From Ochrobactrum sp. CGA5 (GTDB lineage Bacteria > Pseudomonadota > Alphaproteobacteria > Rhizobiales > Rhizobiaceae), in contig NZ_VCIG01000043.1 of the NCBI RefSeq assembly GCF_006345815.1, positions 62,001 to 126,000 on the forward strand: 64,000 nt of DNA, read 5' to 3'. The notes beneath the pieces were generated by a model that was not told the DNA's origin, did not search any database, and was given only the letters and a program-made list of their open reading frames with translations. The translations under genes and the position numbers were made by a program. Below are positions 36,925 through 45,376 of this stretch, one piece after another (within the stretch, counting starts at the first letter, position 1; each line of letters starts with the position of its first letter).

Positions 36925-39000
36925 ATGAATATCGAATTCGAACCGTTCCTCTCCACACCGTGGCTGATCGCCATTCTCCTACCGCTGGTGTTGCTGGTTC
37001 TGGCCACGATCGCATTGCGGATGCGTGGCGGACTGATCCGCTTTCTGGCTGCGGCAGCGCTTGCACTTGCTCTTTTCAATCCTGTTATCATCAATGAAGA
37101 ACGCGAACCGCTGAAAAGCGTGGTCTCAGTGATCGTGGATCGCAGCCAGAGCCAGGAACTAGGCGGCCGCCGTACCGACACGGATGCCACCTTGAAAGCG
37201 GTACAGGATCAACTTGCGACCATGCCGCAGTTTGAAACCCGCATTGTGGAAGTAGGCAAGCCCGGCGAAAACGAAGACGGTTATGCAACCCGGCTTTTCG
37301 GTCCGCTGGCGCGTTCGCTTCTCGATGTGCCGCCATCGCGCGTTGCAGGTGCGATCATGATTACCGACGGTCAGGTCCATGATATTCCCGCCAGCAAGAG
37401 TGCGCTCGGCTTCGATGCGCCGCTGCACGCGCTTGTGACAGGCAAACCGGATGAATTCGACCGCCGTATCCGTTTCAACAAGGCGCCGCGCTATGGCATC
37501 AGCGGCAAGCCGCTCGAGATGTCGTTTACAGTGATCGACGAAGGAAAAAGCCTCGGCAGTCCGGCGCCGGTCGAAATCCGCGTCAATGGCAAAACTGTCA
37601 GCACGGAAGAAGCGCAGGTCGGCAGGGAAACACCCATAACCATCACCCTGCCTCGCGCCGGTGTGAACATTGTCGAAGTCGCCACGCCAGTGCTTCCCGG
37701 TGAAGTAACGGACGCCAACAATCGCGCTGTCGCAACCGTAGACGGCATTCGCGAGAACCTGCGCGTTCTGCTCGTCTCCGGTGAGCCACACAACGGCGAA
37801 CGCACATGGCGCAACCTGCTGAAATCCGATGCTGCCGTCGATCTCGTTCACTTCACCATTTTGCGCCCGCCGGAAAAGCAGGATGGTACACCGATCAACG
37901 AATTGTCGCTGATCGCTTTCCCGACGCGTGAACTCTTCGTAGACAAGGTCAACGAGTTCGACCTCATCATTCTCGACCGTTACCAGCACCGCGATGTGCT
38001 GCCGCTCCTCTATTATGATTACATTGCGCAATATGTGGAGAATGGCGGCGCCTTGCTGGTGGCAGCAGGCCCGGAATATGCAGGCGAAATGTCGATTGCC
38101 CGCACGCCGCTTTATAGCGCCCTGCCCGCCATGCCCACCGGTGCAGTGACAGAAAAGGCGTTCTATCCGCGTCTCACGACTGTTGGAAAACGCCACCCTG
38201 TCACGCGTGGTCTCGACGGCAGCGATCAGGAGCCGCCACACTGGAGCCGCTGGTTCCGCACCATCGACATCACCGCGCCACAGGGCGAAACGGTGATGAG
38301 CGGCGCGGACAACAAGCCGTTGCTCGTTCTCAACCGCGTCGGAAAAGGCCGTGTTGGCATGTTCCTCTCCGATCAGGGCTGGCTTTGGGCACGCGGCTTC
38401 GAGGGCGGTGGCCCCTATGCTTCACTCTATCGCCGTATCGCCCACTGGCTGATGCAGGAGCCCGAACTGGAGGAAGAGGCGCTCACCGCCTCCGGCAATG
38501 GCCGCATCCTTTCCATCCGCCGCCAGACCATGGGCGACAATCCGGGTGTTGCAACCGTCACCACTCCATCCGGCAAGGAATTGCAGGTCAATCTTGCGCA
38601 AAGCAAGCCGGGTCTGTTTGAAGGTTCATTGCAGACGGATGAGATCGGCATCTTCCGGGTGAAGAATAGTGATCTGGAAGCACTGGCCCATGTGGGGCCG
38701 ATTGATGCGCCGGAATTCGCAGACAGCATCTCCACGGCCGATCGCCTGAAGCCGCTCGCTGACGCGACCGGAGGCTCGGTTCATCGGGTGCGGGCAAGCG
38801 CCGGAAGTTCGATCCGGGTTCCTACAATCACCGCCATCAGCGGCAACCGTAACGCCAGCGGTAATGACTGGATTGGCCTGCGTGAAACCGCAGATACACA
38901 GTTGAAAAGTGTCAACCGCCTGCCTCTGTTCTCCGGCTTCCTGGCGCTTGGCCTGCTGCTCTTCGTCTTTGGCGGCATGTGGTATCGTGAAGGGAGGTAA
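36925..39000 (+). CDS. Large membrane protein with glutamine amidotransferase-like domain
   Basis: The 691-residue protein begins at ATG 36925, with TAGGAGGTGA directly upstream. Two N-terminal helices (WLIAILLPLVLLVLATIALR and LIRFLAAAALALALFNP) precede a VWA-like segment (VSVIVDRSQSQELGG) and a GATase1-like region (EFDLIILDRYQHRDVLPLLY). A final helix lies near residue 675 (SGFLALGLLLFVFGGMWYR). It closes the MoxR cluster, 81 bases after the BatA-like gene. The catalytic Cys of true amidotransferases is not apparent. Confidence 0.85.
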   Translation: MNIEFEPFLSTPWLIAILLPLVLLVLATIALRMRGGLIRFLAAAALALALFNPVIINEEREPLKSVVSVIVDRSQSQELGGRRTDTDATLKAVQDQLATMPQFETRIVEVGKPGENEDGYATRLFGPLARSLLDVPPSRVAGAIMITDGQVHDIPASKSALGFDAPLHALVTGKPDEFDRRIRFNKAPRYGISGKPLEMSFTVIDEGKSLGSPAPVEIRVNGKTVSTEEAQVGRETPITITLPRAGVNIVEVATPVLPGEVTDANNRAVATVDGIRENLRVLLVSGEPHNGERTWRNLLKSDAAVDLVHFTILRPPEKQDGTPINELSLIAFPTRELFVDKVNEFDLIILDRYQHRDVLPLLYYDYIAQYVENGGALLVAAGPEYAGEMSIARTPLYSALPAMPTGAVTEKAFYPRLTTVGKRHPVTRGLDGSDQEPPHWSRWFRTIDITAPQGETVMSGADNKPLLVLNRVGKGRVGMFLSDQGWLWARGFEGGGPYASLYRRIAHWLMQEPELEEEALTASGNGRILSIRRQTMGDNPGVATVTTPSGKELQVNLAQSKPGLFEGSLQTDEIGIFRVKNSDLEALAHVGPIDAPEFADSISTADRLKPLADATGGSVHRVRASAGSSIRVPTITAISGNRNASGNDWIGLRETADTQLKSVNRLPLFSGFLALGLLLFVFGGMWYREGR

Positions 39001-39028
39001 GCCCGCCCCGATCATTCTCACCTCTTGT

Positions 39029-39058
39029 CCTCATCCTGAGCCTGTCGAAGTATCAGGG
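39029..39058. repeat. Dispersed intergenic palindrome
   Basis: CCTCATCCTGAGCCTGTCGA followed by AGTATCAGGG carries the inverted pair CCTGA/TCAGG. Elements of this form recur between genes in many alphaproteobacteria. It separates the MoxR-cluster end from the convergent GNAT gene. Confidence 0.6.
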
Positions 39059-39067
39059 TAAGATCAA

Positions 39068-39610
39068 TCAGGCCTGGTTGGCATGGCGCACGATGCCGCT
39101 GACGCCGTTCAGCGCGCCCGGCGCGAGTTCGCAGGCGAGCATCCGGCGCGGATCGACCGGCGCTGGCATGAGCATGGAACCCGGTGCCACCATCTTGAAA
39201 CCGAACGTGCCGTAATAGGGTTCGTCGCCGACGAGGACAACCAGCTTGTGGCCAGCCTTCCGGGCTGCCTCCAGCGACATGCGCATCAGATTGCCGCCGA
39301 TGCCCCGCTTTTTCCATTCCGGCCTGACGGCAAGCGGTCCGAGCAAAAGCGCGGGCGTCTTGCCGATGACAACCGGCGTCTGCCGCACAGACCCGACGAC
39401 AATCCCGCCCATCAACGCCACAAAGGAAAGATCGAGAGTGTGCGGACCGCCTTCACGGATGAAATGCGCGGCGCGCGTAAACCGTCCCGGTCCGAAGGCT
39501 TCCGCGTTAATGGCTTCAATTTCAATGTCGTGCGCCGGGCATTCCTGCGCATAGGTCAGTTCAAGCTGCTGCATGGGCTTAAGATCGCAATAGGAGAAGT
39601 CGGGGACCAT
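39068..39610 (-). CDS. GNAT family N-acetyltransferase
   Basis: About 180 residues. The acetyl-CoA loop is VRPEWKKRGIGGNLMRMSLE, preceded by LLLGPLAV and followed by VVLVGDEPYYGTFGFKMVAP. The start is unclear: ATG 39610, ATG 39574 and TTG 39652 are in frame and none has a good ribosome binding site. Substrate unknown. Convergent with the MoxR cluster. Confidence 0.82.
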   Translation of the reverse strand: MVPDFSYCDLKPMQQLELTYAQECPAHDIEIEAINAEAFGPGRFTRAAHFIREGGPHTLDLSFVALMGGIVVGSVRQTPVVIGKTPALLLGPLAVRPEWKKRGIGGNLMRMSLEAARKAGHKLVVLVGDEPYYGTFGFKMVAPGSMLMPAPVDPRRMLACELAPGALNGVSGIVRHANQA

Positions 39611-39876
39611 CAGGTCAATGGAATGCGTTCCGTGCGTTTTGGCACGGTCCAAGTTTCATCGTCGGATGAAAAGCATTTCCATTACAGCGTTCTCCCAGGC
39701 GGCATGACGACCGCAATCTGGAAGGTGCATTACACCAAAATGGACAGAGATCAAGCCTGTTTTTTCAAAATGGCGGAAATGACTGTTCTTTTTGGCACCG
39801 TTACGCACTGTTCACGGCTTGCGATCCTGCAAAATGGCGCTCCTCGACCTATTCTCTTTCCAAAAGGAGAAATCTC

Positions 39877-40893
39877 ATGGGACTTCTGGTCGATGGCAAG
39901 TGGCACGATGTCTGGTACGACACCGAAAGCACGAAAGGCCGTTTTGAACGGTCAAAATCGCAATTCCGCAACTGGGTAACTGCAGACGGCAGCCCCGGCC
40001 CAACCGGCGAAAGCGGCTTCAAGGCCGAACCTGGCCGCTATCATCTCTATGTTTCCTACGCCTGTCCGTGGGCACATCGCACGCTGATCTTCCGCGCGCT
40101 GAAAGGGCTGGAGAAAGTAATTTCCGTCTCGGTCGTGGATTATCTGATGGCGGAAGAAGGCTGGACCTTCTACGGCACGACCGGCAGCACAGGCGATGCG
40201 CTTTACGGCTCAAAACGTCTTCATGAAATCTACACCCGCGCTGATCCGAATTATTCCGGTCGCGTGACCGTTCCCGTTCTGTGGGACAAGCGGCGCCAGA
40301 CGATTGTTTCCAACGAATCGTCGGAAATCATTCGCATGCTCAATACAGCCTTCAACGAATTCGGTGATGCTTCGCTCGACTTCTATCCAGAAGCGCTGCG
40401 CGGCGAAATCAATGCGCTCAATGATTTTATCTACCCCAATATCAACAACGGGGTTTATCGCGCCGGGTTCGCCACGACGCAGGAAGCTTATGAGGAAGCG
40501 TTCGGGCAACTGTTCGCAGCACTTGATACGCTTGAGGACCGTCTTTCGCGGCAGCGCTATCTGACCGGCGAACGCCTGACCGAAGCCGACTGGCGGCTGT
40601 TCACGACACTGTTGCGCTTCGACCCGGTTTATGTCGGTCATTTCAAGTGCAATCTGCACCGGATTGCCGATTACCCGAACCTGTGGAACTACACGCGCGA
40701 GCTCTACCAGGTGCCAGGCGTGGCCGCGACTGTGAACATGGAGCACATCAAGGGCCATTACTATCGCAGCCACAAGACGATCAACCCGACCGGCGTTGTG
40801 CCGCTCGGACCGGAGATCGACTTCTCCGCACCTCATGAGCGGGATCGTTTCCCTATAGCATTTCCAGCAAAAGCGCGAAGCGATCTTGCGTAA
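39877..40893 (+). CDS. Glutathionyl-hydroquinone reductase (YqjG/ECM4 family GST)
   Basis: The 338-residue xi-class glutathione transferase contains the active-site motif YVSYACPWAHRTLIFRALKG near residue 57, with Cys of CPWA, then VPVLWDKRRQTIVSNESSEI and the C-terminal helical domain. It reduces glutathionyl-hydroquinones. AAAGGAG precedes the ATG. The last dozen residues (FPAKARSDLA) are encoded by a dispersed intergenic repeat, so the natural end has been replaced. Confidence 0.9.
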   Translation: MGLLVDGKWHDVWYDTESTKGRFERSKSQFRNWVTADGSPGPTGESGFKAEPGRYHLYVSYACPWAHRTLIFRALKGLEKVISVSVVDYLMAEEGWTFYGTTGSTGDALYGSKRLHEIYTRADPNYSGRVTVPVLWDKRRQTIVSNESSEIIRMLNTAFNEFGDASLDFYPEALRGEINALNDFIYPNINNGVYRAGFATTQEAYEEAFGQLFAALDTLEDRLSRQRYLTGERLTEADWRLFTTLLRFDPVYVGHFKCNLHRIADYPNLWNYTRELYQVPGVAATVNMEHIKGHYYRSHKTINPTGVVPLGPEIDFSAPHERDRFPIAFPAKARSDLA

Positions 40894-40950
40894 AAACAAA
40901 AAGATAGAGCATTTCCAACGTTTCGGTTCAAACTGGACATGTTCTATGGC
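40856..40950. repeat. Dispersed rhizobial-type repeat supplying the GST gene end
   Basis: The sequence TAGCATTTCCAGCAAAAGCG, followed by CGAAGCGATCTTGCG and a T/A-rich part, is the reverse complement relative of 57530-57596 (TTTACGCA, then TTTGCTGGAAATGC). A second block (AGCATTTCCAACGTTTCGGTT) follows. The stop codon of the preceding gene lies inside it. Confidence 0.65.
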
Positions 40951-41026
40951 CTGATCGGATGAACTGCGTTCTTCCTGCAACACTATTGGTGGAACATCAG
41001 CACTTTCTCAAATCTCAAGTGCCCCT

Positions 41027-41040
41027 TTGATTTCGATCAA
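41027..41040. promoter_or_regulatory. Perfect FNR/FixK box upstream of ompW
   Basis: TTGATTTCGATCAA matches the consensus TTGAT-N4-ATCAA at every defined position. It lies 79 bases before the ompW start. With a class II arrangement transcription would start near 41075. Confidence 0.6.
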
Positions 41041-41118
41041 TGGGGCGTTTCCTTGCGTGGTCCAGATTGCACGCATCACTACGTTCCCAAGACCGACCAC
41101 GACTTAAGGAGAGAGAAG

Positions 41119-41802
41119 ATGAACCGCTTCATGAGTGGATTGCTGGCCGCGACCGCGCTGACCTTCACCGTACCGGCTGCATTTGCTGCGGATGCCATCG
41201 TAGCACAGCCCGCTTCAGAAATTCAGGCTGTGCCGGAAGCCCTGTCTCCATGGCAGATTCGTGTTCGCGCGCTCGGCGTCATCCCCCAGAATTCCGGCTA
41301 TGTGAACGGCGTTTCGGGTTCGGATCTCGACTACTCCAAGTCGATCACGCCTGAACTCGATATCACCTATTATTTCACCGACAATTTTGCCGCCGAACTC
41401 ATTCTCGGCACGACCTATGCCAATATCAACGGTGCCGGCTCAATCGACGGGCTGGGCAAAATCGGCAAGGCATGGATTCTGCCGCCCACCCTCACTATGC
41501 AATATCACTTTACTAATTTCGGCGCCTTCAAGCCTTACGTCGGAGCGGGCGTCAACTACACCATGTTCTACAATCAGGATGCGACAGGCGTTGAATACCT
41601 CAAGGTCAAAAATGCATTCGGCGGCGCGCTGCAAATCGGCTTCGACTACATGCTCAACGAGCATTGGGGCGTGAATTTTGACGTCAAGAAGCTGTTCCTG
41701 GAACCCAAGTTCGACGCCACCCTGATCGGCGGCACGGAAGTCAGCGGCAAAGCCAAGCTCAATCCATGGCTTATCGGTACGGGCGTCACCTACCGGTTCT
41801 AA
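41119..41802 (+). CDS. ompW: OmpW family outer membrane protein
   Basis: The 227-residue protein has a signal peptide ending at FAAD (about residue 23), then beta-strands typical of an eight-stranded barrel: PWQIRVRALGVIPQNSGYVN, DITYYFTDNFAAELILGTTY, TMQYHFTNFGAFKPYVGAGV and WGVNFDVKKLFLEP, ending in a C-terminal Phe (TYRF). OmpW forms a small hydrophobic channel. AAGGAGAG precedes the ATG 41119. An FNR/FixK box lies upstream. Confidence 0.93.
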   Translation: MNRFMSGLLAATALTFTVPAAFAADAIVAQPASEIQAVPEALSPWQIRVRALGVIPQNSGYVNGVSGSDLDYSKSITPELDITYYFTDNFAAELILGTTYANINGAGSIDGLGKIGKAWILPPTLTMQYHFTNFGAFKPYVGAGVNYTMFYNQDATGVEYLKVKNAFGGALQIGFDYMLNEHWGVNFDVKKLFLEPKFDATLIGGTEVSGKAKLNPWLIGTGVTYRF

Positions 41803-41840
41803 AATTCCGAATGTCACGGTGGAGGCGCGGCAGCGTGCCT

Positions 41841-42296
41841 TCACCAATTGGGCAACGGCTCCAAATCGTGAAGCGCTTCCTGCAAGCGCCGCTTCGTCGA
41901 GGGCGTCGTTCCCTCCGGTAAACTGTCGAGGGTAAAAAAGCCGCACTCCGCTATTTCGCGGTCAGGCAAACGCGGCGCTGTCTGCTCGAATTGCTTGCAC
42001 ACATAAAGCGCCACATGATCGCGCGGCGATGCATGAGCGTTTTTGTAAAGCGCGAAAAGCCGTGGCGCACCCTTCAGCACAATATTGCACTCTTCGCGCA
42101 ACTCCTTTTCCAGCGCCTGCCCGAAGGTCTCGCCGCGTTCGACCCCTCCGCCCGGCAATTGCCATCCGGGCACATAGGTATGCCTGACAAGGAAAACGGA
42201 ATTCTTCTTTTCATCAAAGACAATTGCTCTGACACCCAACGTCATCGGGCGTCGTATCAGAAAATAAGTATGAAATATGAAATGACGAAAACGCAT
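41841..42296 (-). CDS. Nudix hydrolase
   Basis: The 151-residue protein has a Nudix box GGGVERGETFGQALEKELREE followed by CNI, in which the usual Arg is Lys and the last Gly is Asn. The preceding GWQLPGG is typical. The N-terminus is short and Arg/Phe-rich. It should hydrolyse a nucleoside diphosphate derivative; substrate unknown. Convergent with ompW. Confidence 0.85.
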   Translation of the reverse strand: MRFRHFIFHTYFLIRRPMTLGVRAIVFDEKKNSVFLVRHTYVPGWQLPGGGVERGETFGQALEKELREECNIVLKGAPRLFALYKNAHASPRDHVALYVCKQFEQTAPRLPDREIAECGFFTLDSLPEGTTPSTKRRLQEALHDLEPLPNW

Positions 42297-42393
42297 ACCG
42301 TCTCTCCGCGAGGCAATATACCTCTATCCAAAACAGCAATGACATCAACAAAAAGTCGCTAAACAGGTTTCGGTTTCACGCATTATCCAGTAA

Positions 42394-43305
42394 ATGGGCC
42401 TTATGTTTCGCCTCGCCCATATCTCTGATATACACCTTTCGCCCCTGCCGCGCGTACGATATCGCGAATTGGCATCGAAGCGTATTACCGGCTATATCAA
42501 CTGGCTGCGCAATCGCAAAAACGCGATGCATGGAACAGTTCTGGACACTCTCATCAGCGACATGCAGGCGCAAACGCCGGATCATATTGCAGTGACGGGT
42601 GATCTCGTCAATCTGGCGCTCAATCTTGAGATCGATATTGCCTATGACTGGCTGTCCAGATTGGGCAACCCGGACGATGTCTCGGTCGTTCCGGGCAATC
42701 ATGATGCTTATGTTCCGGGCGCGCTCGACAAGGCGTGCCGGAAATGGGAACCATGGATGCGCGGCGACGCCATCGACAACAAGGGCAACCGCCCGCGATT
42801 TCCCTATATGCGCGTGCGTGGACCCGTTGCATTGATCGGTGTGTCGTCAGCGCGGGCGACGGCCCCCTTTATGGCGAGCGGTGATTTCCGATCTGCACAG
42901 GGCAAGCGTCTGGCCGCAATGCTGGATGAAGCCGGTGCGCGCGGGCTCTTCCGCGTTGTAATGATCCATCACCCGCCGATCTATGGCGCGACGCCTGCCC
43001 ATAAGCGGCTCTATGGCATTCGCCGTTTCCAGAAGATCATACGCAAGCATGGGACGGAACTGGTTCTTCACGGCCATACGCATCAGATCACACATTACGA
43101 GATCGAGGGGCCAAATGGCCAGATTCCAGTTATCAGCGTGCCGTCAGCGAGCCAGAATTTCGGCGGCCACAAGCCCGCTGCCCGCTATAATATATTCAAT
43201 ATCGATAAGCGGCCTGGTGGCGAATGGTCCTGCCTGATGGAAGAGCACGGCGTCTCTGATGCAAGCGAGAAAATAACGAAGCTCAACGAGCGCATTCTTT
43301 ATTAA
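42394..43305 (+). CDS. Calcineurin-like metallophosphoesterase
   Basis: The 303-residue protein has all five metal-binding motifs: HISDIHL, GDLVN, GNHD, the His in VVMIHHPP, and HGHTH. The class III cyclic-nucleotide-phosphodiesterase-like group (COG1409) is the best match. It starts at ATG 42394 or 42403; neither has a strong ribosome binding site. The leader contains ACGCATTATCCA, also seen in the repeat at 57530. Substrate unknown. Confidence 0.88.
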   Translation: MGLMFRLAHISDIHLSPLPRVRYRELASKRITGYINWLRNRKNAMHGTVLDTLISDMQAQTPDHIAVTGDLVNLALNLEIDIAYDWLSRLGNPDDVSVVPGNHDAYVPGALDKACRKWEPWMRGDAIDNKGNRPRFPYMRVRGPVALIGVSSARATAPFMASGDFRSAQGKRLAAMLDEAGARGLFRVVMIHHPPIYGATPAHKRLYGIRRFQKIIRKHGTELVLHGHTHQITHYEIEGPNGQIPVISVPSASQNFGGHKPAARYNIFNIDKRPGGEWSCLMEEHGVSDASEKITKLNERILY

Positions 43306-43316
43306 CTCTATAACAA

Positions 43317-43338
43317 AAACGGCGCCGAAGCGCCGTTT
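43317..43338. terminator. Bidirectional terminator between the phosphoesterase gene and leuA
   Basis: A perfect 9-bp stem AAACGGCGC/GCGCCGTTT with a CGAA loop. Read in + direction it is followed by CTATTCTG; on the minus strand by TTGTTATAG. It serves both convergent genes. Confidence 0.7.
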
Positions 43339-43357
43339 CTATTCTGTTTGCGTTGTC

Positions 43358-45079
43358 TCACTTGCCAATAACGCGGTTGGCGGCCGATACGATGGCTTCC
43401 AGTGAAGCGCTGACAATATTGTCATTGATACCGGCGCCGAACAGCTTGCCGCCTGGATGAGCCATTTCGACGTAAGAGATGGCCGAAGCGTCCGAACCCT
43501 GCTGTAGTGAATGTTCGGAATAGTCGACAACCGACATCTTCACACCGAGATATTTGGAAAGCGCGTCGACAAAACCGTCAATCGGTCCCGTTCCCTTGCC
43601 CTCGATGTTCTTGGTCACGCCGTTATCAGTGATTTCGGCGGTCAGGATGCGGCGGCCCTTCTGTTCGGGATCGGGCATGGTGTGGTGATCCACGAACTTG
43701 ATGCGGGCATCGGGCTGCGTCACATAAAGCTGCTGGAACTCGTCGTGAATGCGCTTCGACGGCAGTTCCTTGCCTTCCTCATCGGTGATGTTCTGGACGA
43801 TCTCGCGGAACTCAACCTGAAGGTTGCGTGGCAGGTTCAAGCCGTAATCCGCCTGCAGAATGTAGGCGATACCGCCCTTGCCCGACTGGGAGTTGATGCG
43901 GATGATCGCTTCATAGGAACGGCCCACATCCTGTGGGTCAATTGGCAGATAGGGCACTTCCCAGATCGGAGAGTTGGCCGAGCGACGCGCCTTCATGCCC
44001 TTGTTGATCGCATCCTGATGCGAGCCGGAGAAAGCAGTATAGACCAGCTCGCCGACATAAGGATGACGCTCGGCAATCTTCAACTGGTTCGAATATTCAT
44101 AGACTTCCTTCATCCGGTTGATGTCGGAGCAGTCCAGTTCGGGGTCCACGCCCTGCGTGTACATATTGAGCGCCAACGTCACCACATCCACATTGCCGGT
44201 ACGCTCGCCGTTGCCGAACAGCGTGCCTTCAACACGGTCCGCACCGGCCATCAAGCCCAGCTCGGTTGCGGCGATGCCTGTTCCACGGTCGTTATGTGGG
44301 TGCAGCGAGATAATCAGGTTCTCACGATTATCGAGATTGCGGCACATCCATTCGATCTGGTCGGCATAAATGTTCGGCGTGTTCATCTCCACCGTCGAAG
44401 GCAGATTGACGATCAGCTTGTTGTCTGCGGTCGGCTTTACGATCTCAATGACCGCATTGCAGATTTCCAAAGCCACATCCAGCTCGGTGCCGGTAAAGCT
44501 TTCCGGCGAATACTGGAAACGGTAGCCACCGCCCGCTTTCGCGGCCATATCCATAATCATCTTGGCGGCGTCAGTCGCGATCTGCTTGATACCGCCGACA
44601 TCCTTGGCGAAGACTACGCGGCGCTGCAATTCACTGGTGGAGTTGTAGAAATGAATGATCGGCGATTTCGCGCCTTCCAGCGCCTCGAAGGTGCGCGTGA
44701 TCAGTTCGGGACGGCACTGGACCAGAACCTGCAAATCCACTTCGTCAGGGACGTTACCCTGTTCGATGGCCCAGCGGCAGAAGTCGAAATCCGTCTGCGA
44801 CGCGGACGGAAAACCGATTTCGATCTCAGGAAAACCCATTTCGATCAGCAGGCGGAACATGCGCTCCTTGCGGTCATGCCCCATGGGATCGATCAAGGCT
44901 TGATTGCCGTCACGCAGATCGACCGAGCACCAGATCGGTGCCTTTTCAATACGCTTGGACGGCCAGGTGCGATCATCAAGCTGCGGAACCGGGAAAGGCG
45001 AATATTTGCTGCCTGCTACGGGCATGCCTTTACGCTCGGAGACGGATTGTGATTGCGGCGCGGCAATAGACTGATTCAT
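43358..45079 (-). CDS. leuA: 2-isopropylmalate synthase
   Basis: The 573-residue enzyme makes 2-isopropylmalate from 2-ketoisovalerate and acetyl-CoA, the first step of leucine synthesis. The catalytic barrel contains CSVDLRDGNQALIDPMG near residue 51 and ISLHPHNDRGTGIAATELG (HxH metal site); the C-terminal LeuA regulatory domain, about residues 430-570, gives leucine feedback. Class LeuA type 2. GGGAGG lies 9 bases before the ATG. A Leu-rich leader ORF (45204-45326) and a hairpin lie upstream, consistent with attenuation. Confidence 0.97.
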   Translation of the reverse strand: MNQSIAAPQSQSVSERKGMPVAGSKYSPFPVPQLDDRTWPSKRIEKAPIWCSVDLRDGNQALIDPMGHDRKERMFRLLIEMGFPEIEIGFPSASQTDFDFCRWAIEQGNVPDEVDLQVLVQCRPELITRTFEALEGAKSPIIHFYNSTSELQRRVVFAKDVGGIKQIATDAAKMIMDMAAKAGGGYRFQYSPESFTGTELDVALEICNAVIEIVKPTADNKLIVNLPSTVEMNTPNIYADQIEWMCRNLDNRENLIISLHPHNDRGTGIAATELGLMAGADRVEGTLFGNGERTGNVDVVTLALNMYTQGVDPELDCSDINRMKEVYEYSNQLKIAERHPYVGELVYTAFSGSHQDAINKGMKARRSANSPIWEVPYLPIDPQDVGRSYEAIIRINSQSGKGGIAYILQADYGLNLPRNLQVEFREIVQNITDEEGKELPSKRIHDEFQQLYVTQPDARIKFVDHHTMPDPEQKGRRILTAEITDNGVTKNIEGKGTGPIDGFVDALSKYLGVKMSVVDYSEHSLQQGSDASAISYVEMAHPGGKLFGAGINDNIVSASLEAIVSAANRVIGK

Positions 45080-45156
45080 TTTCGTTTCCTCCCGGCTTTC
45101 GACGGGTTCAAACCGTCAAGCGCGGACACTACTGATCGATTAAAAGGGTTTTCTGG

Positions 45157-45204
45157 AAAGGAGCACAGGCCTGCGACCGGAGATCGACCGCCGGACGCTC
45201 CTTT
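45157..45204 (-). promoter_or_regulatory. Hairpin between the Leu-rich leader ORF and leuA
   Basis: AAAGGAGC (45204-45197 on the minus strand) pairs with GCTCCTTT (45164-45157), enclosing smaller CCGG pairs. Its 5' arm begins in the leader stop codon, where a stalled ribosome would block folding. No good T-run follows, so it may not be a classical terminator. Confidence 0.4.
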
Positions 45205-45326
45205 CAGCGAGCCCGGCGATCGCCGCTAAGGCCGAGGGTAAGAAGCGAGTTTAGAACGCAAACATCAACGCGCGCGCCGAAGGCCGCTGCGGAATGTTCC
45301 AATGATGTTGCGCTTGTTATCGTCAT
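45204..45326 (-). CDS. Leu-rich leader peptide upstream of leuA
   Basis: A 40-codon ORF from ATG 45326. The C-terminal part contains VLNSLLTLGLSGDRRAR: five Leu codons in nine (CTA, CTT, CTT, CTC, CTT). No ribosome binding site precedes the ATG, but a promoter (TTGCAC-N17-TAAAAG) ends 8 bases before it, so the message may be leaderless, as proposed for trpL in Sinorhizobium. It probably senses leucyl-tRNA to control leuA. Confidence 0.45.
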   Translation of the reverse strand: MTITSATSLEHSAAAFGARVDVCVLNSLLTLGLSGDRRAR

Positions 45327-45334
45327 GAGAAAAG

Positions 45335-45363
45335 CTTTTACACGCGAGATTTGTACTGTGCAA
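45335..45363 (-). promoter_or_regulatory. Probable promoter of the leuA leader
   Basis: On the minus strand: TTGCAC (45363-45358), 17-base spacer, TAAAAG (45340-45335). The ATG of the leader ORF follows 8 bases later. The geometry mirrors the trpL promoter. Confidence 0.4.
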
Positions 45364-45376
45364 GACAGTATTTTAT

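Noticed and set aside
43511-45052. A 513-codon plus-strand ORF opposite leuA.
   Set aside because: It is the antisense shadow of leuA, whose minus-strand protein has full LeuA motifs.
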